Source: a virus. From it: 64,000 nucleotides of DNA. The stretch covers positions 42,883 through 106,882 of the IMG/VR virus record IMGVR_UViG_3300046804_001245; one strand, given 5' to 3'. The notes under the pieces are model-generated. The model had not been told where the DNA came from, made no database searches, and worked only from the letters and a program-made list of their open reading frames with translations. How positions within the stretch are numbered: position 1 is the stretch's first letter; every line of letters starts with the position of its first letter. Shown here piece by piece: positions 1-6,897 of this stretch. Made by a program: the position numbers and the translations under genes.

Positions 1-1440
1 GCAACTTGCGTTAACTATTTACAGTCACAAACAATAGCAGCCGCCTACGAGGGCGACCCAGCCCCAACAGTCAATACGATGGATACATGCGGCGGCGACG
101 ATACATCTTATCAAATTCCAATAGCTACAACAATAACATTTGACGGTGTACAGTATTCAAATGTATACGCAACAACTAACTCAGTAATTACATTTGGACA
201 GGCAGATAATACGTATTGGGATTATCCACAAACCCCGTCAATTTCTTTATATTCTATGGATTGGGTTACTGGTTGGTATGGCGCTCCAAATACTTTAGAC
301 ATATTATATTCAGAAGGCGGATTTCAATTAAATATGCAGGCTATTCCATTTGGTCAATGGGGGGCTGAGCCAAGCACTATAAATATATTAGTAGCTATTA
401 CTAATACTGGAAGTCTTGCAGTATCATATAGTTATCAAGGACCAGAATATAATAATATGAGAACTGGCGTTAGGCTACATGATGGATCTATTGTGTCTTT
501 AGAAGCATGGGGAGCAACACAGATACAGCCAGGATCTTCTACTCCAACACTAGAGCCAGAGCCAGTTGTTGTTGGACCAACACAAGAACAGTTAGCAGTA
601 CAAGAAGAAATGCGTGTTACTGCAAATTTAATTGCTAATGCAATTGCTAATGCACAAAATGTAGAGCCTAATCCTGAACCATCGCCTGAGCAAACTCAAC
701 CAATCGATCCCACTCCAACTCCAACACCTGAAACAACTTCTGAACCAGAACCAACTCCAAGTCCTGAGCCATCGCCCACTGTTGAGCCTTCACCAGAGCC
801 TTCACCTCAGCCAACGGATATAGATCCAACCCCAGAGCCAACACCTGAGCCATCTCCAATCGAACTTTCTCCAGAACCATCTCCAGATAATACCACAGAA
901 CCAGAAATTGTGGTAGTAGAGCCAGAAGTAATTACTCCAGAAGATCCACGTTTTCCAGAAGAAGATATTGTAATATTAGTTGAAGATAAAACAGAAAATA
1001 CAGAAGTGTCTGAAGATATGTCCAGGCTACTTGCCGATCTTACAAGCAGCCAAACTCTTGCAACATTAAGTCCAGAACAGAAAGCTGCAGTCGCTTCCAC
1101 TCTTGGCATTAGGTCTGAAGAGGTTACGAAAGTAGTGGAATTAGCAAAAACAAATGAGGCAGTAGCAGAAGCATTACAGGAATTTGGAAATAGGGCAAAT
1201 AAAAATATTGATGCCCCAATGCCATATACATTAGCAGATGCTGTAACAGAGGTTCAAACAGAAAAATTTTTGGCGGATCCAATAGGAACATTAACAGATA
1301 TAGATTTAGAAAAAGTTTTAGACCCATCAGAATGGGGTAAAGATATGACAGATGACCAAAGAGAAAAAGCACAGGAAGTTGTTATTCCTGTAATTATTGC
1401 AAGTAATATTGTGGCAGCAGCCATGACAAGGAGGAAATAA
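1..1440 (+). CDS. Proline/glutamate-rich virion-associated protein, 5' end cut by window
   Basis: The reading frame is open from base 1 with no stop, so the true start lies outside the window; the first internal ATG is at 79. The visible N-terminal half is a beta-rich domain with aromatic residues and no family I recognise. It is followed by a long low-complexity linker of Pro-Glu/Pro-Ser/Pro-Thr dipeptides (bases about 540-900). The C-terminal part is helical and ends in a hydrophobic segment (bases about 1378-1425) followed by basic residues. This architecture suits a surface-displayed structural or adhesive protein tethered by a stalk and a membrane-like tail. It directly precedes the lysis genes, as late structural genes often do. 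Function is not established. Confidence 0.75.
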   Translation, partial: ATCVNYLQSQTIAAAYEGDPAPTVNTMDTCGGDDTSYQIPIATTITFDGVQYSNVYATTNSVITFGQADNTYWDYPQTPSISLYSMDWVTGWYGAPNTLDILYSEGGFQLNMQAIPFGQWGAEPSTINILVAITNTGSLAVSYSYQGPEYNNMRTGVRLHDGSIVSLEAWGATQIQPGSSTPTLEPEPVVVGPTQEQLAVQEEMRVTANLIANAIANAQNVEPNPEPSPEQTQPIDPTPTPTPETTSEPEPTPSPEPSPTVEPSPEPSPQPTDIDPTPEPTPEPSPIELSPEPSPDNTTEPEIVVVEPEVITPEDPRFPEEDIVILVEDKTENTEVSEDMSRLLADLTSSQTLATLSPEQKAAVASTLGIRSEEVTKVVELAKTNEAVAEALQEFGNRANKNIDAPMPYTLADAVTEVQTEKFLADPIGTLTDIDLEKVLDPSEWGKDMTDDQREKAQEVVIPVIIASNIVAAAMTRRK

Positions 1441-1634
1441 TGAAAATAATTAAGGGAATCCTGAATTATGCTTGGGAGGTAATTAAAGAAAGCATTGCCC
1501 AAATATTTACCCTACTTGGATTTTTTATAGCATGGTTAACCCTTACAGGGACAGCCCAGCAAGTTGTAGGTATAGCAACAGTAATTTCTACTGTTATTTG
1601 GCTTGCTACCATCCCTCTTCGAAAAGAAGAATAG
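1440..1634 (+). CDS. Small two-helix membrane protein, possible holin
   Basis: Sixty-four residues. The ATG overlaps the last base of the upstream stop codon (TAATG), so the two genes are translationally coupled. Two hydrophobic stretches (about residues 20-37 and 41-57) are joined by a short loop, and the tail is charged (RKEE). Size and topology match class II holins, and the endolysin lies three genes downstream. No specific holin family was recognised, so the function is inferred from position and topology only. Confidence 0.6.
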   Translation: MKIIKGILNYAWEVIKESIAQIFTLLGFFIAWLTLTGTAQQVVGIATVISTVIWLATIPLRKEE

Positions 1635-1640
1635 AAATGC

Positions 1641-1646
1641 TATAAT
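1641..1646 (+). promoter_or_regulatory. Promoter -10 element (TATAAT) for lipoprotein gene
   Basis: A perfect TATAAT ends six bases before the ATG at 1653, which puts the predicted transcript start on the start codon itself (leaderless mRNA). The -35 region is weak (TTCGAA at 17-bp spacing). Confidence 0.5.
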
Positions 1647-1652
1647 AGAGGC

Positions 1653-1874
1653 ATGAGAAAATTAGGTGCCTCATTAGCTAGTTTGATGCTAGCCCTCACA
1701 GTTACATCGTGTAATTTTGATGGTTCATTCCGTTATGAATGCCAAGACCAATCAAATTGGGAAAAGGCAGAGTGTAATCCTCCAATTTGTGAGACTACTG
1801 GAACCTGTTCAAGAGATTTAGTAGGACAGGAAATATGGGATGAGTACCAAAAGACAAAGGTAAAAAATGGCTAA
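1653..1874 (+). CDS. Small secreted lipoprotein
   Basis: Seventy-three residues. It has a basic N-terminus, a hydrophobic core and a lipobox (V-T-S-C, Cys20), so it should be exported and lipidated. The mature part is short, hydrophilic and cysteine-rich (four further Cys). Phage lipoproteins beside lysis genes can be spanin-like or superinfection-exclusion factors; neither is demonstrated here. The start is leaderless, with a TATAAT six bases upstream. The 3' end overlaps the next gene by eight bases. Confidence 0.65.
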   Translation: MRKLGASLASLMLALTVTSCNFDGSFRYECQDQSNWEKAECNPPICETTGTCSRDLVGQEIWDEYQKTKVKNG

Positions 1875-2310
1875 AGAAAGATTAACTCCGCAAGATCTTG
1901 ATGCAAGATTAAAATTCATTTTAGGAATTACGCTTGGATCAATTCTATTCCTAACATCAATTGGAATTCTTTACGGATTGTTGTTTGTTACACAACCAAT
2001 AGGAGCACAGTCAGAAAATGACAAGATGTTCTTTAATGTATTGGGAAGCGTTGCAACATTTATTACAGGAACATTGGCGGGTCTACTAATTGGACAGTCT
2101 GGTGCAAAAGATATTATGAAGGCACAGTTAGACAATAAAGAAATGGACGCTAAGAATACTCAGGCGGATAAGAAACTTGAGTCAGAATTAGAAATTAATG
2201 AATTGAAAGCAGATGTCGAAGCAGATGCAGTTAGAGCACGTCTTGCTGCAAAACCTGATGGCCAGATGCCAGCAGAACAACCAATAGATCTAGATTGGGA
2301 TAAGGACTAA
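1867..2310 (+). CDS. Membrane protein with charged helical tail, candidate holin
   Basis: One hundred and forty-seven residues. Two strong transmembrane segments (about residues 16-42 and 55-77, the second Gly/Thr rich) are followed by a long charged coiled-coil-like region rich in Lys, Glu and Ala. It sits two bases before the CHAP endolysin, the usual position of a holin or its regulator. Together with the 64-aa protein at 1440 it could form a two-component holin pair. No named family was recognised. Confidence 0.6.
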   Translation: MAKERLTPQDLDARLKFILGITLGSILFLTSIGILYGLLFVTQPIGAQSENDKMFFNVLGSVATFITGTLAGLLIGQSGAKDIMKAQLDNKEMDAKNTQADKKLESELEINELKADVEADAVRARLAAKPDGQMPAEQPIDLDWDKD

Positions 2311-2312
2311 TC

Positions 2313-2852
2313 ATGTCAGATAATTTTCCAGTACCAGCAGAAACACCAAAAGCTCCAAAAGGTAGCGCTGCTCGTTTAATTCAGGTTGCTAAATCTCAGG
2401 TTGGATATATTGAGGGTCCAAAAGACAATGAGACAAAGTATGGTGCGTTCACAAAAGCTAATTTCCAGCCTTGGTGCGGATCTTTTGTAATGTGGTGTGC
2501 AGATCAAGCAGGAGTTAAAGTTCCAAACACCGTGTATACTCCAGGTGGCGCAGCAGCATTTAAAAAGAAAAACGCTTGGATTGACGGAGATCTAGCAGAT
2601 CCAGAACCAGGAGACATTGCCTATTTTGATTTCCCTGCAGATGGAGTAGATAGAATTTCTCACGTTGGAATTGTTATTGAAGATAATGAAGACGGAACTG
2701 TTTGGTGTGTAGAGGGAAATACATCAAGCAATAAAAAAGGTAGTCAAAGAAATGGCGGAGAAGCCTGCAGACAACTCCGTGCATTCAAAAAAAATAGTAA
2801 AAAGGTGCCAATTACCATAGTAGGATTTGGACGCCCTAAATTTAAAGCATAA
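2313..2852 (+). CDS. CHAP-domain endolysin
   Basis: One hundred and seventy-nine residues. This is a CHAP (NlpC/P60-like) amidase/endopeptidase that cleaves peptidoglycan cross-bridges at lysis. The catalytic residues are readable: Cys55 in a WCGSF motif, His117 in SHVGI and the polar partner around Glu134-Asn136 in VEGN. The CHAP fold fills nearly the whole protein, and no separate wall-binding domain is visible. There is no signal peptide, so release depends on a holin, in line with the membrane proteins just upstream. Confidence 0.9.
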   Translation: MSDNFPVPAETPKAPKGSAARLIQVAKSQVGYIEGPKDNETKYGAFTKANFQPWCGSFVMWCADQAGVKVPNTVYTPGGAAAFKKKNAWIDGDLADPEPGDIAYFDFPADGVDRISHVGIVIEDNEDGTVWCVEGNTSSNKKGSQRNGGEACRQLRAFKKNSKKVPITIVGFGRPKFKA

Positions 2853-2995
2853 TGAACACATATAAGGTAAAATTAGAGATTGAAGCAGAAATACAGGCAT
2901 TCGATGAAAATGACGCTGTAGATTATTTGAACGATATATTCGGAGTTGATGACGAAGTCAGAAATGTCAAAGTTGTCAGCGTAAAGGAGAAATGA
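2852..2995 (+). CDS. 47-aa acidic protein
   Basis: The ATG overlaps the endolysin stop (TAATG), and its own stop overlaps the next start (ATGA). The product is a beta-alpha-beta-like small acidic protein with no recognised family. Similar short proteins (alternating beta strands, a central DENDA-type helix) are encoded at 26361 in this window. Coupling in the operon supports that it is real. Confidence 0.6.
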   Translation: MNTYKVKLEIEAEIQAFDENDAVDYLNDIFGVDDEVRNVKVVSVKEK

Positions 2996-4053
2996 TGGCT
3001 AAAGAAGGATATTCGCCAACGGCAGGAATGAAGTCCGCAGCAAAGCGGGCTATTCGTTGGAAAGAACAGGGTAAAGCAACAGGTGCAGGAACTGCAGTTG
3101 GCTGGACTCGTGCTGGACAATTAGCTAGAGGTGAAACACTAAGCCTCTCTACTGTTAAGCGCATGTACTCCTTCTTTTCCAGACATGAAGTAGACAAAAA
3201 AGGTAAAGATTTTTATAATACTTCTAACCCCTCAAATGGGCGGATTATGTGGGACGCATGGGGTGGAGATGCTGGTTTCTCTTGGTCTCGCAAAATTGTA
3301 GAAAGAGAAAAGAATATGAAAAAATCATATGTACAAGAAGACCTAATTGAAGAAATTAAAGATATGCTAACAGATGCAGTAGAGCCATTTGATACTGTTG
3401 TTGAAATTGATGACGACGAAGAAATCAAAAAAGCTTTACGTCCAGAAGTAACTAAAGAACAGCTTGGCATGGTAATTGAACATCTTATGGAAGCAATTGA
3501 AGGAATGATTGAAGTGCCAGAAGAAGAGTCCCCAGACTCAGAGTCTGATGCAGAAACGCCAGAAGCAGAAGACAATGGCGTTCCTCCTGTTGGAGACCCT
3601 ATGAAGAATGAAATTAATTATCCTGTTGCGAAAGTTCATGACGAAGAGGATAAAGAAGAAGTATATAAGTCTGATAATGAAGATGAAGATAAATGGGACA
3701 ATGAAATGCAAAAGTGCTGGTCTGGGTATACGCAGGTTGGCATGAAAGAAAAGGGTGGACGTATGGTACCAAATTGTGTACCATCATCCAGCGTTAAGAA
3801 ATCTTTATTTGCAGATAAACTAGATCCATTTGATCTTGTAAAGCGTAAATTTACAGCAGAGCAACGCCGTAGCATGGCAGAAGAAGGCAAGGCCATGCCA
3901 GATGGGTCATATCCAATTGCTAACCGCACAGACCTAATGAATGCAATTCGTTCATGGGGACGTGGCGGAGCAGATCCAAAGGTAAAAGCACATATTAAGC
4001 GTCGTGCAAAGGCACTTGGCGCATCAGATATGATTCCAGAAAACTGGAAATAA
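2995..4053 (+). CDS. Conserved phage protein of unknown role with two basic terminal domains
   Basis: About 352 residues. The second of two tandem ATGs (2992, 2995) has the better spacing to the AAGGAG site. The N-terminal 100 residues form a basic, Trp/Gly-rich domain of a type repeatedly seen in phage genomes (motifs AVGWTRA, STVKRMYSFF, WDAWGGDAG). The middle third is a very acidic, low-complexity linker (residues about 110-245). The C-terminal 75 residues form another basic helical domain (motifs RRSMAEEGKAMPDGSYPI, AKALGA). A charged linker between two nucleic-acid-like domains would suit a DNA- or scaffold-associated role. I cannot assign a function. Confidence 0.7.
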   Translation: MAKEGYSPTAGMKSAAKRAIRWKEQGKATGAGTAVGWTRAGQLARGETLSLSTVKRMYSFFSRHEVDKKGKDFYNTSNPSNGRIMWDAWGGDAGFSWSRKIVEREKNMKKSYVQEDLIEEIKDMLTDAVEPFDTVVEIDDDEEIKKALRPEVTKEQLGMVIEHLMEAIEGMIEVPEEESPDSESDAETPEAEDNGVPPVGDPMKNEINYPVAKVHDEEDKEEVYKSDNEDEDKWDNEMQKCWSGYTQVGMKEKGGRMVPNCVPSSSVKKSLFADKLDPFDLVKRKFTAEQRRSMAEEGKAMPDGSYPIANRTDLMNAIRSWGRGGADPKVKAHIKRRAKALGASDMIPENWK

Positions 4054-4056
4054 GTA

Positions 4057-4086
4057 TTGACATAGCCGCAGTAATTCCTGTATAAT
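4057..4086 (+). promoter_or_regulatory. Sigma70-type promoter of the WhiB operon
   Basis: TTGACA (4057-4062) and TATAAT (4081-4086) with an 18-bp spacer, in the gap after the 353-aa gene. An inverted repeat CCGCAG...CTGCGG flanks the -10 region (about 4067 and 4101) and could be an operator. Confidence 0.75.
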
Positions 4087-4127
4087 ATATATATTGGGAT
4101 GCTGCGGTTTAGTCTATAAAAGGGAAA

Positions 4128-4361
4128 ATGTTAAACCTAAATTTACAAGGTGTTGAAATCTTCATAAAAAAAGCGCAGACAGAAAAAATAAATACTTTCT
4201 GGGAAAATTATGATCTTTTAATATGGAATAAAAATATCAACGGATATACAAGCAAAAACGGCATGTTTCGAAAGAATACATGGGGGACGGCAGAAAGAAT
4301 AGCCGTCAACAATAATGGTATATGGAAGCTTCCTATAAAGTATGTCAAATATTTTAAATGA
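4128..4361 (+). CDS. 77-aa basic protein, unknown
   Basis: First gene after the strong promoter at 4057. The product is Lys/Asn/Trp-rich (pI clearly basic) with no signal peptide or known motif. It overlaps the WhiB gene by 20 bases, which indicates co-translation. A small basic first gene of an operon could be a regulator or inhibitor, but nothing in the sequence shows this. Confidence 0.6.
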   Translation: MLNLNLQGVEIFIKKAQTEKINTFWENYDLLIWNKNINGYTSKNGMFRKNTWGTAERIAVNNNGIWKLPIKYVKYFK

Positions 4362-4653
4362 TTTAGGTGTAGATACAGACGATTTTGACTGGTGGCATCT
4401 AGCAGTATGTCGTGGAATGGATACAAATCTATTCTATGATAAGTATGAAGTAGACGCCAACATAGCAAAAAATATAGACGACGCATGCTTGTCATGCCCA
4501 GTACTTAAAATGTGCTATGAATCAGGCATAGAAAAAGCAGAGTATGGAGTATGGGGTGGCGTCTATATGTCATCAGGAGAAATAGATAAATCTAAGAATC
4601 TCCACAAAACTCCAGAAATTTGGAAGAAACTAAGGAGTAAAGGTGTCGCTTAG
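4342..4653 (+). CDS. WhiB-family iron-sulphur transcription regulator
   Basis: One hundred and three residues. The four cluster ligands are Cys23, Cys49, Cys52 and Cys58 (C-x25-C-x2-C-x5-C), followed by the family's GVWGG turn at residues 69-73 and a basic C-terminal tail. WhiB proteins bind a [4Fe-4S] cluster and contact the primary sigma factor to change promoter choice. They are essentially confined to Actinobacteria and their phages, making this the best single indicator of host phylum. In mycobacteriophage TM4 a WhiB protein down-regulates host whiB2 and mediates superinfection exclusion. A similar role is possible but not shown. Confidence 0.93.
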   Translation: MSNILNDLGVDTDDFDWWHLAVCRGMDTNLFYDKYEVDANIAKNIDDACLSCPVLKMCYESGIEKAEYGVWGGVYMSSGEIDKSKNLHKTPEIWKKLRSKGVA

Positions 4654-4972
4654 CAATAGCAGTCATTTTTATGATAAAGGCCATTTCAAACATGGCATTA
4701 ATCAATGGACGGGCGAACCAAATAAACCAGTATTTTATAATGACGAAATGAAAAAAAAGATCAGAGAGATAAGGCAACCTATGTTGCTCATGATGGATAT
4801 TGCAATGTACCCAGACTTTCTAGCGATCAGATTATACGAAGATAATTTTTTACAGTTTGACGGAAGCAAAAAAGAAGAAGTAATTTCTTATGTTGATAAG
4901 GTTAAAAAAGTAATAGAATCATTTGGTGTAAGATGTGAACTAGAGGGGGTACCAAGTGCAAGAGTATTATGA
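4643..4972 (+). CDS. 109-aa hypothetical protein (GTG start)
   Basis: The GTG start at 4643 overlaps the WhiB stop and lies seven bases after an AAGGAG. The product is mixed alpha/beta with basic and aromatic residues (motif HFKHGINQWTGEPNKPVF) and a charged helical C-terminal half. No family was recognised. It belongs to the WhiB operon through overlapping start and stop codons on both sides. Confidence 0.65.
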   Translation: MSLSNSSHFYDKGHFKHGINQWTGEPNKPVFYNDEMKKKIREIRQPMLLMMDIAMYPDFLAIRLYEDNFLQFDGSKKEEVISYVDKVKKVIESFGVRCELEGVPSARVL

Positions 4973-5156
4973 GATAATTAACATTGTATATATATATGAA
5001 GAAAGAGTTTACGGAACAGTGGATAAGCTTGGAGCGTTTGCATCTTTGGTAAAATATAATAAAGACGGAATAGATTGCGAAGTTTTATTAGAAAATGACG
5101 AGTTCGCTATAGTAGACGAAATCGTATTTCATCACGTAGAGGAAGATAATGGATAA
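4956..5156 (+). CDS. 66-aa beta-rich acidic protein (GTG start)
   Basis: The GTG at 4956 overlaps the end of the upstream gene, and its own end overlaps the next start by eight bases. The product is Val/Ile/Tyr-rich and predicted to be mostly beta strand, like the small SH3-barrel-type proteins common in actinophages. That resemblance is impressionistic. No motif was identified. Confidence 0.6.
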   Translation: MQEYYEIINIVYIYEERVYGTVDKLGAFASLVKYNKDGIDCEVLLENDEFAIVDEIVFHHVEEDNG

Positions 5157-5385
5157 GATATTATGCTATAGCTGTAGCAAGAGCAAGCATAAATTAAATG
5201 CAAAGAAGTCCTCTTTGCTTCCGATTAATTTATTGATGTGCGAGACCTGCATCAATTCTAAATTGGAGCCACGCTGGGTAATTATTTTGGCGGGAAGATC
5301 AAATGGCGCCGATCATGTCAGGGAATTTGTTCTTAAAAAGCGCTATATAGGAAATGAAATATCTGCGTCTGAACTATTAGTTTAG
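5149..5385 (+). CDS. 78-aa zinc-ribbon protein
   Basis: The two CxxC knuckles (CYSC at residues 6-9 and CETC near 31-34) suggest one structural zinc. The rest is short and hydrophobic/basic (motif PRWVIILAGR). It closes the operon that starts at 4128. Such proteins are frequent in actinophages and have no assigned role. Confidence 0.65.
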   Translation: MDKILCYSCSKSKHKLNAKKSSLLPINLLMCETCINSKLEPRWVIILAGRSNGADHVREFVLKKRYIGNEISASELLV

Positions 5386-5398
5386 ACCTATTTAACGG

Positions 5399-5404
5399 TA
5401 TAAT
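5399..5404 (+). promoter_or_regulatory. Promoter -10 (TATAAT) upstream of 5414 gene
   Basis: TATAAT nine bases before the ATG at 5414, in a 28-bp gap between genes. The -35 is not obvious. The transcript would have almost no leader. Confidence 0.4.
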
Positions 5405-5413
5405 TAATCTATT

Positions 5414-5722
5414 ATGGATTATACCTCTATTGTTTTGGCTATTTCTGCCGCCGTATTAAGCGGTATGGGTACGGCAATTGTGGCGGGGCTAAAAGAAAAT
5501 AAAAGGGAAAAAACAAGGCGGCAAGAGCGGGAACAAGATCATCTTAAATTAGAGGTAAAAGACCTTAAAATTGAATTATATAAGCTTGAAAAAGAGCTGA
5601 CAGACTGGAAGGATAAATATTATTCCTCTATCCAGGAATTAATCCAGGTTAAATCAGAGCTTGAAAATGCCCTTGTACAATTAAATATAATTGAATTGCA
5701 GGATGTAGACTCGGAATATTAG
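5414..5722 (+). CDS. Membrane-anchored coiled-coil protein
   Basis: One hundred and two residues. One N-terminal transmembrane helix (about residues 4-25, Ala/Gly/Val-rich) is followed by a basic stop-transfer stretch and a long charged coiled coil to the C-terminus. Topology predicts the coil in the cytoplasm. This resembles small tethering or spanin-like proteins, but no lysis gene is adjacent, so the role is open. Confidence 0.65.
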   Translation: MDYTSIVLAISAAVLSGMGTAIVAGLKENKREKTRRQEREQDHLKLEVKDLKIELYKLEKELTDWKDKYYSSIQELIQVKSELENALVQLNIIELQDVDSEY

Positions 5723-5728
5723 AAATAG

Positions 5729-5734
5729 TACAAT
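5729..5734 (+). promoter_or_regulatory. Promoter -10 (TACAAT) for Ntn-hydrolase gene
   Basis: TACAAT ends seven bases before the ATG at 5742, so the predicted mRNA is leaderless. The -35 is weak. Confidence 0.4.
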
Positions 5735-5741
5735 AGGGTAT

Positions 5742-6311
5742 ATGACCTGTATCGTAGCCCTATCTTCTGGGAACAAGGTATTTCTTGGAGGAGATTCTGC
5801 CGCATCAGATGAAAAGTCTGGTTTAATACTTCAAACAACAGATCCTAAAGTTTTTAGAGTGGGACAGTTTGGCGTAGGCTTTGTTGATTCTTTTAGAATG
5901 GGACAAATTTTACAATACAACTGGACTCCGCCAATTTATAAGCCGACGGCAGGATATAAAAATTTAGATAAATTTATGCGTACTAAGTTTGTTGAATCTG
6001 TCAAAGAAGCTTATCAAGAACACGGATATGGAAGATTTGGTACAAGCGCTGGTGAAGATGGCGATGAAGGTGGAATTATAATTATTGCAGTACAAAATAC
6101 TGGAAGAATATTTATTATGGATGTAGACTATCATGTTGCTGAAGTTGATGTTGAATATCTTGCAGAAGGAAGCGGACAGCAAGTAGCGCTAGGATCTTTA
6201 TTTTCCACGTCTACAATAAAGACTCCACGAAAGCGTGTAAGGATGGCTTTAGAGGCATCAGCCAAGTTCATAATGAGCGTAAGAGGCCCCTTTACAATTA
6301 TAGAGGTCTAG
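5742..6311 (+). CDS. Proteasome beta/HslV-like Ntn hydrolase
   Basis: One hundred and eighty-nine residues. After removal of Met1 the N-terminal nucleophile would be Thr2 (MTCIVAL). Asp18 in GGDSA and Lys36 in DPKVF match the proteasome catalytic Thr-Asp-Lys arrangement (Thr1, Asp17, Lys33) in order and rough spacing, and a G-x-G-F-x-x-S-x-R-M-G segment follows. Such self-standing Ntn hydrolases occur in a number of phages without an ATPase partner. Possible substrates are virion scaffold, host regulators or small amides, and none can be chosen here. No propeptide is present. Transcription is probably monocistronic from the promoter at 5729. Confidence 0.8.
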   Translation: MTCIVALSSGNKVFLGGDSAASDEKSGLILQTTDPKVFRVGQFGVGFVDSFRMGQILQYNWTPPIYKPTAGYKNLDKFMRTKFVESVKEAYQEHGYGRFGTSAGEDGDEGGIIIIAVQNTGRIFIMDVDYHVAEVDVEYLAEGSGQQVALGSLFSTSTIKTPRKRVRMALEASAKFIMSVRGPFTIIEV

Positions 6312-6314
6312 GAG

Positions 6315-6320
6315 TATAAT
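6315..6320 (+). promoter_or_regulatory. Promoter -10 (TATAAT), leaderless
   Basis: TATAAT ends six bases before the ATG at 6327, directly after the Ntn-hydrolase stop codon. Confidence 0.5.
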
Positions 6321-6326
6321 AGACAT

Positions 6327-6680
6327 ATGAAGTGGCTGAATCGTTTAGCCGCCCTACTGTTTGGATTAATTACAGTAGGATTAATAAGAGACTTCCTAGA
6401 TAAGCATACTGTTATTGTATTTGACAATCAGGAAGAAGATGAAGAGGATGAAGAAGTGGACGACATATTAAATCTTAAACCAGATAACTATGATAATGCC
6501 ATGGATCTTCGTGGAACGCCGACTCATGTCTGTGCCTGCGGATGTAACATCTTCAACTTAAAAGTAATTTTTAATGAGAATGAAATCGCAACTTACTTCC
6601 TTGACATGGAATGTGCAAATTGCGGCAGTCTCGCTACTGCTCCAACGCCAGTAGACTACATAGAAGGATTAGATAATTGA
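6327..6680 (+). CDS. Membrane protein with cytoplasmic zinc ribbon
   Basis: One hundred and seventeen residues. An N-terminal hydrophobic segment (about residues 7-24) is followed by a strongly acidic linker of Glu/Asp and a C-terminal zinc ribbon built from CACGC and CANCG knuckles. The combination is common in actinophage unknown proteins. Overlap with the next gene (TTGA) suggests a two-gene unit. Confidence 0.65.
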   Translation: MKWLNRLAALLFGLITVGLIRDFLDKHTVIVFDNQEEDEEDEEVDDILNLKPDNYDNAMDLRGTPTHVCACGCNIFNLKVIFNENEIATYFLDMECANCGSLATAPTPVDYIEGLDN

Positions 6681-6859
6681 GAAAATCAGAAAGACTTAGA
6701 ATTGCAGAATTAGAAATAATTAGACTTACCTACGAAATAGAATATGTAAAAGCCATGTTGTCAGCAATCATTGAGGTTGGCGGAATGAAAGCCCCAGAGA
6801 TGGATGCTGGAAAATGGTACGCAAAGAAACCAAATAGACCAGATATTCCTAACAACTAG
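6677..6859 (+). CDS. 60-aa coiled-coil protein (TTG start)
   Basis: The TTG start overlaps the previous stop by four bases. The product is a single amphipathic helix of about 40 residues with a short basic/proline tail. It is probably co-translated with the zinc-ribbon membrane protein upstream. No known family. Confidence 0.5.
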   Translation: MRKSERLRIAELEIIRLTYEIEYVKAMLSAIIEVGGMKAPEMDAGKWYAKKPNRPDIPNN

Positions 6860-6861
6860 TA

Positions 6862-6890
6862 TTGACGATCTAGTTGTCATTTAGTAGAAT
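6862..6890 (+). promoter_or_regulatory. Promoter of the subtilase gene
   Basis: TTGACG (6862-6867), 17-bp spacer, TAGAAT (6885-6890), then seven bases to the ATG at 6898. This decides the start: a longer frame beginning at 6874 would place its first codons inside the promoter. Confidence 0.75.
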
Positions 6891-6897
6891 AGGCAAC

